A stretch of 35,587 nucleotides of DNA. It comes from JAGLYP01 sp034659435. GTDB lineage: Bacteria > Patescibacteriota > Patescibacteriia > Patescibacteriales > UBA12075. The translations under genes were made by a program, and so were the position numbers. The notes under the pieces were generated by a model. It was not told the DNA's origin, ran no database searches, and was given only the letters and a program-made list of their open reading frames with translations. The stretch covers positions 1 through 35,587 of the forward strand of contig JAYEHJ010000091.1 of assembly GCA_034659435.1 (NCBI GenBank). Reading direction: 5' to 3'. Below, piece after piece: positions 22,700 through 29,362 of the stretch; positions within the stretch are counted from its first letter, which is position 1, and each line of letters starts with the position of its first letter.

Positions 22700-24007
22700 A
22701 TGCAAGTTAAAAAAAAAGATTTAGAAAAATCACAGATAGAATTAAACGTGGAGCTAGCCCTAGATGAATTTAAGCCGTTTATTAACAAGGCGGCGAAGCG
22801 AATTTCCAAGGAAGTAAAAATTGACGGTTTTCGCTCAAAGAATATTCCTTATGAAATTTTAAAGCAGAAAATCGGCGAGATGACGATTTTGGAAGAAGCC
22901 GCGCGCGCTGCCATTAGCGCAAAACTGGAAGAATTAATCAAGAATCATGTTGACGGCGATCCGGTCGGACAGCCCAAAGTTGATATTACCAAGCTTGCTC
23001 CTGAAAATCCTTTGGAGTTTAAGGCGGTTTTAGCTTTGTTGCCTGAAGTAACCTTGGGCAAGTATAAAGATTTAAAAATTAAAACGTCAAAAGCGGAAGT
23101 TACGGACGAAGACCTAAAAAAAGCCTTGGATGAAATATTGGAAATGCGGACAAAAGAAGCTTTGGTTGAGCGTGAAGTTAAAGAGGGAGACAAAGTTTTG
23201 GCTGATTTGCAAATGTTTTTGGACAATGTGCCGATTGAAGGCGGGCAAAACAAGGATACAGTGATTATAATGGGCAAGAATTATGTTATTCCGGGTTTTG
23301 ACAAACATCTTTTAGACGCTAAAAAAAATGAAGTTAAAGAGTTTAGCCTGCCTTACCCAAAAGATCATCATATGAAAAATTTAGCCGGAAAAATGGTTGA
23401 TTTTAAAGTAACAATTAAAGATGTTTACGAACGGATTAAACCGGAATTAAACGGTGATTTAGCCAAGAGTTTTGGCTTAAATAATATTGATGAGTTAAAA
23501 GAAAATATTAAAAAAAGCATAAAAGAGCAAAAGAAAAGAGATGTTGACACGCGAGCGGAAAGGGAAATGCTGGAAAGCATAGTTGCTAAAACAAAATTTA
23601 GCGATATTGCCGAAATGCTGGTTAAGCACGAGGGCGACAAGATGCTGGCTGAACTGGAACAGACAATCGCGCGGCAAGGCGGCAAGTTTGAAGATTATTT
23701 GCAAAGCATTGGCAAGAGCAGAGAACAGCTTACTTTGGATTTGCTTCCAGACGCTGTCAAGCGCGTTAAAACATCAATGATGATCAGGGAGGTGGCTAAA
23801 CGGGAAAAAATAAAAGTCGCTAATGAAGAATTAAATAAGCAAATTGAAGATATGAAAAAACATTATAAAGACGCCGGCAGCTCTTCTCTGGAAACAAAGC
23901 AAGCCTTGGCTCAAGTTAATACTCCCGAGTACAAATCTTATATTTATAATATTTTAAGCACTCGGAAAGTGGTGGGTAAATTAAAAGAGTGGAATGTAAT
24001 TGATTGA
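22700..24007 (+). CDS. tig: Trigger factor, ribosome-associated chaperone
   Basis: A 435-residue protein. It has an N-terminal ribosome-binding domain (1-110) with KEVKIDGFRSKNIPYEILKQ, which replaces the canonical GFRxGKxP signature by GFRSKNIP. A PPIase-like FKBP domain lies at about 155-240 (REVKEGDKVLADLQMFLDN, VIPGFDKHLLDAKKNEVKEF). A long helical C-terminal chaperone domain follows. It binds emerging nascent chains at the exit tunnel. ATG 22700 (MQVKKKDLEKSQIELNVEL) is the family start; an upstream frame from 22673 would overlap the pyrophosphatase stop. It ends in TGA and is followed by a strong terminator. Confidence 0.93.
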   Translation: MQVKKKDLEKSQIELNVELALDEFKPFINKAAKRISKEVKIDGFRSKNIPYEILKQKIGEMTILEEAARAAISAKLEELIKNHVDGDPVGQPKVDITKLAPENPLEFKAVLALLPEVTLGKYKDLKIKTSKAEVTDEDLKKALDEILEMRTKEALVEREVKEGDKVLADLQMFLDNVPIEGGQNKDTVIIMGKNYVIPGFDKHLLDAKKNEVKEFSLPYPKDHHMKNLAGKMVDFKVTIKDVYERIKPELNGDLAKSFGLNNIDELKENIKKSIKEQKKRDVDTRAEREMLESIVAKTKFSDIAEMLVKHEGDKMLAELEQTIARQGGKFEDYLQSIGKSREQLTLDLLPDAVKRVKTSMMIREVAKREKIKVANEELNKQIEDMKKHYKDAGSSSLETKQALAQVNTPEYKSYIYNILSTRKVVGKLKEWNVID

Positions 24008-24060
24008 TAAAATCAACCAAGAGTTATTGAAAATTTGGAAATAATAATTTTAAATAAAGC

Positions 24061-24104
24061 GCCCCTGACCGCATGTGAACGCGTTCAGGGGCATTTTTTA
24101 TTTT
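24061..24104. terminator. Terminator of the nusA-ppaC-tig unit
   Basis: GCCCCTGA (24061-24068) and TCAGGGGC (24085-24092) enclose a 16-base partly paired loop, followed by ATTTTTTATTTT. It may also serve the convergent small gene. Confidence 0.85.
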
Positions 24105-24340
24105 AAAATTGGTGAACAATCAAAATCTGGGATATATTTTTGCGGCAGTGGCGCTGAGACGATAATAATTTTTTCATGAGCCGTAGTTACCGTGTAGCCC
24201 AACTCCTTTAAACCGGCTTTGATTTCATAATCCTCAAAACCTATTGTTCGCAGTTTTGAGATGATATCATTTCCGGTATATCCCCTGCCTTCTAGCTCAA
24301 CGCTCAAATCTATAACCTTTTGTATTTCATTGTTTATCAT
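24098..24340 (-). CDS. Small hypothetical protein
   Basis: An 80-residue protein starting MINNEIQKVIDLSVELEGRGYTG. The first 55 residues look like a compact helical fold (VIDLSVELEGRGYTGNDIISKL, IGFEDYEIKAGLKELGYTV), somewhat UBA- or DNA-binding-like in pattern; this is only an impression. The C-terminal 25 residues are less ordered. I recognise no family. It lies alone, convergent with tig, with a run of eight G on its own strand 4 bases before the ATG, which acts in the place of a Shine-Dalgarno. Being longer than chance and having that G tract support a real gene. Confidence 0.55.
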   Translation of the reverse strand: MINNEIQKVIDLSVELEGRGYTGNDIISKLRTIGFEDYEIKAGLKELGYTVTTAHEKIIIVSAPLPQKYIPDFDCSPILK

Positions 24341-24344
24341 TTTA

Positions 24345-24352
24345 CCCCCCCC
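24345..24352 (-). promoter_or_regulatory. G8 homopolymer in the ribosome-binding position of the small gene
   Basis: Eight consecutive C on the plus strand (G on the coding strand), 4 bases before the ATG at 24340. It is the only such G/C homopolymer noticed in the window and a slippage-prone tract in a translation-initiation region. Confidence 0.4.
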
Positions 24353-24385
24353 TGATTTATGTGTTTATAGTAAACAATTTTTTGT

Positions 24386-24590
24386 TATGTGCCCGAGGCC
24401 GGACTCGAAGGGGCGGAAGCCCCACACCATCATTATTCACGTAGAGTATGTTTTATATTATTTTTTATAATTAATTATTTTTTCTCTTTTTATAAACTAT
24501 AATCAAACTGGTTCAAGCCTCGCCCTCGGGCACATATAAAAGACCTTTTTAAAAAGAGGTTTTTTATATGTGCCCGAGGCCGGACTCGAA
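24386..24590. repeat. Duplicated tRNA-Leu 3' end flanking a 180-bp insert (att-like)
   Basis: A 24-bp direct repeat ending GAGGCCGGACTCGAA occurs at 24386-24409 and 24567-24590, the latter being the 3' end of tRNA-Leu. A degenerate inverted copy (GGTTCAAGCC...CTCGGGCACA) lies at about 24510-24536. The interior is AT-rich, with a GGGGCGGAAGCCCC hairpin (24410-24423) and no gene. Confidence 0.6.
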
Positions 24591-24654
24591 CCGGCACGGT
24601 GTCGCCACCAAGAGATTTTAAGTCTCTCGCGTATACCAATTTCGCCACTCGGGC
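24571..24654 (-). tRNA. tRNA-Leu (anticodon TAA)
   Basis: An 84-base class II tRNA. Acceptor GCCCGAG/CTCGGGC, anticodon stem AGAGA/TCTCT around CTTAAAA (anticodon TAA), long variable arm TGGTGGCGACACCGT, T arm GCCGG/CCGGC with loop TTCGAGT, discriminator A. CCA is not encoded. Confidence 0.95.
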
Positions 24655-24663
24655 CAATTAAAT

Positions 24664-24757
24664 TATTTTATAGTCAAGGAATTTGAATACCCCAAGGGCA
24701 CTTCCTTCGGGGCGTATTCCCGACTACTGTTAGTGCCCCTTGCGGGTATAACTTGTA
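24664..24757 (-). repeat. Shared block, filled copy, between tRNA-Ala and tRNA-Leu
   Basis: Read on the minus strand it runs ACAAGTTATACCC ... CACTAACAGTAGTCGGG ... AAATTCCTTGACTATAAA, matching the 5' leader of the surface protein gene (27725-27786) except for a palindrome of about 27 bp present only here (24688-24716). Confidence 0.75.
24688..24716. repeat. CCCCAAGGGC palindrome inserted in the shared block
   Basis: TACCCCAAGGGCACTTCC followed by TTCGGGGCGTA, flanked by TA on both sides. It is absent from the otherwise similar copy at 27725-27786. Confidence 0.75.
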
Positions 24758-24810
24758 AAATTAGTGCGTGCACCGCGTAGTTCTTAAGCGGCAAAGCCGC
24801 AAGAGCGAAG

Positions 24811-24887
24811 TGGTGGACCGTAAGGGATTCGAACCCTTGACCCCCTGCGTGCAAGGCAGGTGCTCTAGCCAGCTGAGCTAACGGCCC
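24811..24887 (-). tRNA. tRNA-Ala (anticodon TGC), CCA encoded
   Basis: Acceptor GGGCCGT/ACGGTCC contains the G3:U70 wobble pair that identifies alanine tRNA. The anticodon stem CCTGC/GCAGG encloses CTTGCAC (TGC). CCA is at 24813-24811. An open frame across it (GPLAQLARAPALHAGGQGF) is the usual tRNA-Ala translation artefact. Confidence 0.96.
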
Positions 24888-25062
24888 AATAAACAATTGC
24901 AACAAAAAACAATTAACCTTTAACTAATATTAGTTAATTGCTGTTTTGTTTTTTTGAATACATTATTTTTAGCTAGAAATAAGCTAAAATATTAATATAT
25001 CAAAATATTTTTATAATATTTAGATATTACATTATTTTTTAAAAATTTGCAAGTAAAAAGCC

Positions 25063-25091
25063 TTGCCAAATCGCGAAACATAGATTATAAT
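25063..25091 (+). promoter_or_regulatory. Promoter of tRNA-Gly
   Basis: TTGCCA (25063-25068), 17 bases, TATAAT (25086-25091). The rest of the 24888-25062 gap is AT-rich; the only structure noticed is a short TAACTAATATTAGTTA palindrome near 24922-24937. Confidence 0.6.
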
Positions 25092-25150
25092 AAATTTTAG
25101 TTGTAAAAAGGTAAGAAAATCAGCAAACACATAGTTATAAGCGGGTCTTG

Positions 25151-25176
25151 CCCGCCGAAGCTTCAGCGTAGGCGGG
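25151..25176. repeat. Palindrome CCCGCC...GGCGGG overlapping the tRNA-Gly 5' end
   Basis: CCCGCC (25151-25156) and GGCGGG (25171-25176) enclose GAAGCTTCAGCGTA. The right arm is the first five bases of the tRNA plus one upstream base. Confidence 0.6.
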
Positions 25177-25243
25177 TATGGTATAGTGGCTATTACATTA
25201 CCTTGCCAAGGTAGAGAGACGGGTTCAATTCCCGTTACCCGCT
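25172..25243 (+). tRNA. tRNA-Gly (anticodon GCC)
   Basis: Acceptor GCGGGTA/TACCCGC, anticodon stem TTACC/GGTAG around TTGCCAA (GCC), T loop TTCAATT, discriminator T. CCA is not encoded. Confidence 0.94.
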
Positions 25244-25244
25244 C

Positions 25245-25282
25245 AAATAAAAATAATCCCGATTTAGGGATTATTTTTATTT
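25245..25282. terminator. Bidirectional terminator between tRNA-Gly and HU
   Basis: AAATAAAAATAATCCC (25245-25260) and GGGATTATTTTTATTT (25267-25282) with a 6-base loop. The A- and T-rich arms give T tracts on both strands, serving tRNA-Gly and the convergent HU gene. Confidence 0.85.
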
Positions 25283-25291
25283 TACAAATTT

Positions 25292-25582
25292 TTATTCTCC
25301 GCCTTTTCCTTTTAACGCGTCTTTTAGAGTTTTTCCTGTTTTAAATTTAGCAACCATTACTTCCGGAATTTGAATTCGTTCGGAAGGCTTTTGCGGGTTA
25401 ACTCCGCCGCGGGCATGGCGAGTGCGGGACAGGAATGTTCCAAAACCGGTAATTGTTACTTCGTTGCCGGCTTTAAGCTCGGAGATAATAATTTTTACCA
25501 AACCGTCAAGCATAGCTTCGGCTTCTTTTTTTGTGCTAGCCGTTTCAGCGGCAATGCGCTCAATTAGAGATGCTTTGTTCAT
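25292..25582 (-). CDS. hup: DNA-binding protein HU
   Basis: A 96-residue HU/IHF-family nucleoid protein. It has the expected N-terminal helices (MNKASLIERIAAETASTKKEAEAMLDGLVKI), the beta-sheet start VTITGFGTFLSRTRHARGG, the DNA-gripping arm VNPQKPSERIQIPE with the intercalating Pro region NPQ, and the C-terminal AKFKTGKTLKDAL helix. Length is normal for HU. It has its own strong promoter (25674-25702) with a leader of about 85 bases, and ends in a terminator shared with tRNA-Gly. Confidence 0.96.
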   Translation of the reverse strand: MNKASLIERIAAETASTKKEAEAMLDGLVKIIISELKAGNEVTITGFGTFLSRTRHARGGVNPQKPSERIQIPEVMVAKFKTGKTLKDALKGKGGE

Positions 25583-25673
25583 ATTTTTTTATAAAGTTTA
25601 TTAAAATATTAGTTTAAAAAATTAATTAGTTTTTTATTTCAATAAATTTCTGCAATTAACATGCATATCCACA

Positions 25674-25702
25674 ATTATAGCAGATAAATTTTTATCAGGC
25701 AA
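25674..25702 (-). promoter_or_regulatory. Promoter of the HU gene
   Basis: On the minus strand TTGCCT (25702-25697), 17 bases, TATAAT (25679-25674), with an extended TGC before the -10. Confidence 0.7.
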
Positions 25703-25740
25703 GTAAAGTTTGCTAATATTTCATCCAATTTATAAAAGGG

Positions 25741-25760
25741 GCATTCGGCGGCAGTCTCAT
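25741..25760. repeat. Half site of the GGGACTGTCGCC palindrome family
   Basis: GCATTCGGCGGCAGTCTCAT, a single arm with one change in the terminal CCC, between the rny terminator and the HU promoter. Confidence 0.6.
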
Positions 25761-25803
25761 GTTAGCATAAGCGATGATATTGCGCGAATTGGGGATTGTA
25801 GGC

Positions 25804-25843
25804 AAAAACACAGAAACGCGCCGCGGCGCGTTTCTGTGTTTTT
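25804..25843. terminator. Terminator palindrome after rny (ACGCG family)
   Basis: AAAAACACAGAAACGCGCC and its complement form a perfect 19-bp-arm palindrome centred near 25824, with T runs on both sides, 23 bases after the rny stop. The core ACGCG...CGCGT resembles the palindrome inside murD. Confidence 0.8.
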
Positions 25844-25865
25844 TTAAAATTTTATTTTAACAATC

Positions 25866-27380
25866 CTATCGCGCGTATTCAATCACCCTCATCTCGCGTA
25901 TTACATTAACTTTAATCTCACCGGGATACTTAAGCTCGGCTTCAATTTTTTTCGCGACTTCGCGCGCTAATTCATGCGCTTTAAAATCATCAACTTCGTC
26001 CGCGGAAACAAACACGCGCACTTCGCGTCCGGCTTGAATCGCGTAAGTTTTTTCAATACCGTCAAAAGAGCCGGCGATTTTTTCCAATTCTTCCAAACGT
26101 TGGATATATTGTTCAAAGCTGTCGTGCCTAGCTCCCGGTCTGGCGCCCGACATAGCGTCCGCGACTTTTACGATAATTGAAATTAATCCGCGCGGCCGGT
26201 CATCATGATGGGTTTCAATCGGATCAATTATTTCCTGAGGCAAATTGAATTTTTTGGCAATATCACGGCCGATTTCCGGATGAGTGCCTTTTACCTCGTG
26301 GTCAACCGCTTTGCCGATATCATGCAGTATTCCTGCCTTTTTGGCGATAGTTGCGTCCGCGCCCAGCTCTTCGGCCAATAAAGCTGAAAGGTGCGCGACT
26401 TCCAAAGAATGGCGAAGCGCGTTTTGTCCGTAGCTGGTGCGGTATTTAAGCCGTCCTATAATCTGCACTAATTTCGGATCAAGTCCGGCAATGCCAATCT
26501 CGTATAAAGCGTCTTCTCCTGCTTTTTTAATATCAAGCGCCAATTCTTTCTTGGATTCTTCAATAGCGTTTTCAATTTTTGTCGGATGAATCCTACCATC
26601 AAGAATTAATTTTTCCAATGTTTTTTTGGCAATGTGCCGCCTAATAGGCGAAAAAGCCGAAACAGTAATCGTGTTCGGCGTATCATCAACAATAATTTCC
26701 GTGCCTGTTATCTGCTCAATTACCTTAATATTTCTGCCTTCGCGGCCGATAATGCGCCCTTTCATTTCATCGCTTGGCAAGTCAACTGAAGAGGTGGTAA
26801 TTTCGGTCGTGTAATTTGACACCAAGCGCTGCATTATACCGGCCATCACATCGCGCGCCTTTTTTTCCAATGTTTCCGTGTCAAGCGCTTCCTGCTTGCG
26901 AACGCGTGATATTAAGTCTTCTTTCATTTTTTCTTCCAAATTTTTTAATAAAATCCCCTGCGCTTCATCCTTTGACATGCCGGCGATTTTTTCCAGCTTT
27001 TCCATTTGATCCTTTTTGATTTTATAGATCGTGCTTTTTACTTCTTCAACTTTTTCAATTTTATTGTATAGTTTTTGCTGCTTATCTTGTAATTCCAGCA
27101 ATTTTTGCGAAAAAAGAGTTTCTCTTTTTTCAAGCCTGGCTTGCAAATTGTTAATTTGGAGATTACGATTTTTTTCTTCTTGCTTGGCTTCATCAATAAT
27201 TTTTACCGCTTTTCCCTGAGCACTTAAAATTATTTCGTTTTTTTTGGTTTTAACTTCAGCCAGCCTTTTTTCCGCTTTTTCTTCGGCTGATTTAATTTTA
27301 GTGTCAATGTTTTTCTTTCTTATCCAGTAACCGACAAAAAAACCGCCCGCAAGAACAATAACGTATATTAAATATTCCAT
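25866..27380 (-). CDS. rny: Ribonuclease Y
   Basis: A 504-residue membrane-bound endoribonuclease that starts mRNA decay. It has an N-terminal helix (1-20, MEYLIYVIVLAGGFFVGYWI), a long charged coiled coil (about 25-180), the KH domain GRIIGREGRNIKVIEQITG (about 203), and the HD domain NALRHSLEVAHLSALLAEEL...AGILHDIGKAVDHE (about 325-360) with the metal-binding His-Asp pair. The C-terminal end PGEIKVNVIREMRVIEYAR is the conserved RNase Y tail. Length is normal. It is divergent from the surface protein gene across a 426-base gap. Confidence 0.97.
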   Translation of the reverse strand: MEYLIYVIVLAGGFFVGYWIRKKNIDTKIKSAEEKAEKRLAEVKTKKNEIILSAQGKAVKIIDEAKQEEKNRNLQINNLQARLEKRETLFSQKLLELQDKQQKLYNKIEKVEEVKSTIYKIKKDQMEKLEKIAGMSKDEAQGILLKNLEEKMKEDLISRVRKQEALDTETLEKKARDVMAGIMQRLVSNYTTEITTSSVDLPSDEMKGRIIGREGRNIKVIEQITGTEIIVDDTPNTITVSAFSPIRRHIAKKTLEKLILDGRIHPTKIENAIEESKKELALDIKKAGEDALYEIGIAGLDPKLVQIIGRLKYRTSYGQNALRHSLEVAHLSALLAEELGADATIAKKAGILHDIGKAVDHEVKGTHPEIGRDIAKKFNLPQEIIDPIETHHDDRPRGLISIIVKVADAMSGARPGARHDSFEQYIQRLEELEKIAGSFDGIEKTYAIQAGREVRVFVSADEVDDFKAHELAREVAKKIEAELKYPGEIKVNVIREMRVIEYAR

Positions 27381-27690
27381 ATATTAAGCCGTTATTGCTG
27401 CCGGGAGATTAAAAGTAGAGTTTTTATTTAAATTAGATAAACAAATTAAAAACTTTCAAATAAAGTTAAATATTTTTTTGAAAAGTTTATTTGTTTTTTT
27501 AGCAATTTTTTGCGAAATTGAATTTTTTATAAATATAAATTGAGTATTCACAAATTTTACACTAATTTTAGATAAATTCTATAAACCGTTAAATTTGTCC
27601 CGAACAGCAAAACAATTAATTTTTTAATTCAAACAAGCACTTTTTTTAAGAGCTTGTTGTTATAAATATCTTAACATAAGAAAACCAGCT
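27381..27690. other. Long AT-rich divergent intergenic region
   Basis: No gene is seen. It is the rny leader side, with a possible minus-strand promoter TTGTGA/TATAAA (27553-27548 and 27531-27526, 16-base spacing, weak). Near 27635-27657 a CAAGC...GCTTG hairpin encloses a T-rich loop. The predicted rny leader would exceed 130 bases and is almost pure A/T. Confidence 0.35.
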
Positions 27691-27719
27691 TTGCAAGTTT
27701 TGGTAAAATTTGCTATACT
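27691..27719 (+). promoter_or_regulatory. Promoter of the surface protein gene
   Basis: TTGCAA (27691-27696), 17 bases, TATACT (27714-27719), with an extended TGC before the -10. Confidence 0.65.
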
Positions 27720-27724
27720 TAATT

Positions 27725-27786
27725 TACAAGTTATGCCCAAAGGGCACTAACAGTAGTCGGGAATATTTAAATTCCTTGACTATAAA
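27725..27786 (+). repeat. Shared block, empty copy, in the surface protein 5' UTR
   Basis: ACAAGTTATGCCC, CACTAACAGTAGTCGGG and AAATTCCTTGACTATAAA match the minus-strand block at 24664-24757 but lack its CCCCAAGGGC palindrome. It includes a small GCCC-AAA-GGGC hairpin and covers nearly the whole leader. Confidence 0.75.
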
Positions 27787-27806
27787 TTATTAACTAATAA
27801 AAAACT

Positions 27807-28940
27807 ATGAAAAAAATTTTAGTTATTGTTCTTGTTTGCGCGTTTGTTTTTTCAGTATCTTTGGTTAGCGAAATTTCGGCAAGCACCGCAGACAGTTTGC
27901 CGGCCGGCACGGTAATCAAAGGAGAAGGGCTTTCCACTCTTTATTACATCGGAGAAGACGGAAAGCGCTATGTTTTTCCAAACTCAAACATTTTTTTCTC
28001 TTGGTATGACGATTTTTCAGAAGTAGTGGAAGTTTCCTTGGAAACTTTGTATGAATATCCCTTAGGCGGCAATGCACGTTATAAACCCGGAGCTCTTTTA
28101 GTAAAAATTCAAACCGACCCGAAAGTTTACGCGGTTGGACATAACGGTAAACTTCATTGGATTAAAACCGAGCCAATCGCCAGAGCGCTTTATGGAAATA
28201 ATTGGAATAAATTAGTTGACGATGTGCCGGATTCGTTTTTTACAAATTATGAAGTAGGCGGCGAAGTTGACGGAGAAGATGATTTTGACCCAACATCAAC
28301 AGAAGAAGAAACACCAAGCATAAGCCATAATCGCGGTTTTAAAGCTAAAGTTGCCGCGCGTATTAAAAATAGAAATGAAAGAATTTGCGATCAGTTGGAT
28401 AGCGCCGTAAATCGTTTGCAAAAACGGCTTGTTCGCTGGGAAATAGCGCTCCCAGACATAGGAAAAAATTTAATGAAGATATGCTATGGCTTAGGCAGTG
28501 ATGGCAAAATGACCGGCAACGCGTTGCGTTCCGTAAAAAAAGCTACTCTTTGCCACGAAGGAAAAACTATCAGCGTAGACCTTTCAGCTATCGGCGCCCA
28601 TTTAAAGCAGGGCGGCTTTATGGGGGCATGCGAAGATGATAGTGCTGAACCGGATACAACAGCCCCTAAAATTACGGATGATCCGCACGTAGCCACGAGC
28701 AGCAGAACAGCGGTCATTACATGGACAACTGATGAATTATCAGACAGCAAAGTAATTTATGCCGAGGGGTCATTTGAAACAGCAAGCCCAAACGAGGCAA
28801 CAAGCACCGATCTCGTCCTGGAACACAGTGTAGAATTAATCAACCTTTCCGTTTCAACCACTTATTCTTACAAAGTTGAATCCAAAGACGCGGCAGGCAA
28901 CCTTGCGACAAGCAGTGAAGCAACTTTCGTGATTGAATAA
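27807..28940 (+). CDS. Secreted surface protein with a CPR-type repeat domain and a C-terminal fibronectin III domain
   Basis: 377 residues. A signal peptide covers residues 1-26 (MKKILVIVLVCAFVFSVSLV, cleavage near SEISAS). Residues about 30-150 form a domain common in CPR exported proteins: LPAGTVIKGEGLSTLYYIG, KRYVFPNSNIFFSWYDDFSEVVEVS, PLGGNARYKPGALLVKI, DPKVYAVGHNGKLHWIKTE and a VPDSFFTNYEVG ending. An acidic linker (about 150-170) and a helical Cys-containing part (about 175-280) follow. The C-terminal 95 residues are a fibronectin type III/Big-like domain (DTTAPKITDDP, AVITWTTDELSDSKVIY, TTYSYKVESKDAAGN). Adhesion or envelope structure is inferred; no enzymatic motif is seen. Confidence 0.85.
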   Translation: MKKILVIVLVCAFVFSVSLVSEISASTADSLPAGTVIKGEGLSTLYYIGEDGKRYVFPNSNIFFSWYDDFSEVVEVSLETLYEYPLGGNARYKPGALLVKIQTDPKVYAVGHNGKLHWIKTEPIARALYGNNWNKLVDDVPDSFFTNYEVGGEVDGEDDFDPTSTEEETPSISHNRGFKAKVAARIKNRNERICDQLDSAVNRLQKRLVRWEIALPDIGKNLMKICYGLGSDGKMTGNALRSVKKATLCHEGKTISVDLSAIGAHLKQGGFMGACEDDSAEPDTTAPKITDDPHVATSSRTAVITWTTDELSDSKVIYAEGSFETASPNEATSTDLVLEHSVELINLSVSTTYSYKVESKDAAGNLATSSEATFVIE

Positions 28941-28963
28941 AAATTTGTTTTTACATAAATTTA

Positions 28964-29000
28964 AAAGCCGTTTCAAAATCTTTGAAACGGCTTTTTGTTT
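28964..29000 (+). terminator. Terminator of the surface protein gene
   Basis: AAAGCCGTTTCAAA (28964-28977) and TTTGAAACGGCTTT (28981-28994) form a perfect 14-bp stem with a 3-base loop, then TTTGTTT. Confidence 0.9.
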
Positions 29001-29040
29001 TATTTTTATTTAACATTAGCAAATAATAGACTTGTCCACA

Positions 29041-29069
29041 TTGACTGAAATCTTAATTTATGATATACT
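29041..29069 (+). promoter_or_regulatory. Strong promoter of the 46-residue ORF
   Basis: TTGACT (29041-29046), 17 bases, TATACT (29064-29069), with an extended TGA before the -10. The leader is A-rich, with four or more TAAAAA repeats immediately before the ATG. Confidence 0.75.
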
Positions 29070-29123
29070 TATTTTATAAGCGTAGAGATACGCGAAAATA
29101 AAAATAAAAATAAAAATAAAAAA

Positions 29124-29264
29124 ATGGAAAATGAAACAATCCAAGCTTGTGACAAGCTTGAAGAAAAACAGGTTCCCTTTGGGGATAAATTCGCTTATTT
29201 GGCGATTTCAGCGACAGTTGCATATACCTACATGGTGATAAATGTAATGTCCTACATATCGTAA
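29124..29264 (+). CDS. Small 46-residue single-pass membrane protein
   Basis: ATG 29124 to TAA 29264. The first 21 residues are polar (MENETIQACDKLEEKQVPFG); the rest is a hydrophobic helix (FAYLAISATVAYTYMVINVM) ending SYIS. It has its own promoter and a Rho-independent terminator 35 bases after the stop, so it looks like a real monocistronic gene although too short for most gene finders. No family is recognised. A small membrane regulator or toxin-like peptide is possible, but nothing in the sequence supports a particular role. There is no Shine-Dalgarno; the leader is an A-rich repeat. Confidence 0.6.
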   Translation: MENETIQACDKLEEKQVPFGDKFAYLAISATVAYTYMVINVMSYIS

Positions 29265-29300
29265 AATTTTAAAACTATTTTTATTTTAAAAATGCCAAAA

Positions 29301-29328
29301 ACAACCCAGCAATTGGGTTGTTTTTTTA
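29301..29328 (+). terminator. Terminator of the small membrane protein gene
   Basis: ACAACCCA and TGGGTTGT form an 8-bp stem with the loop GCAAT, followed by seven T. Confidence 0.85.
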
Positions 29329-29362
29329 TTTAACATTTTTTTGATAAAAAAATTTGAAACCC

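Noticed and set aside
24391..24535. tmRNA or intron-containing tRNA
   Set aside because: The acceptor-like ends pair, but no D or anticodon arm, Ala-type G:U acceptor pair or tag reading frame can be built; repeat or att remnant fits better.
24663..24905. Minus-strand open frame of 80 codons over the tRNA-Ala region
   Set aside because: It is the well-known spurious translation of tRNA-Ala (GPLAQLARAPALHAGGQGF) continuing into an intergenic repeat.
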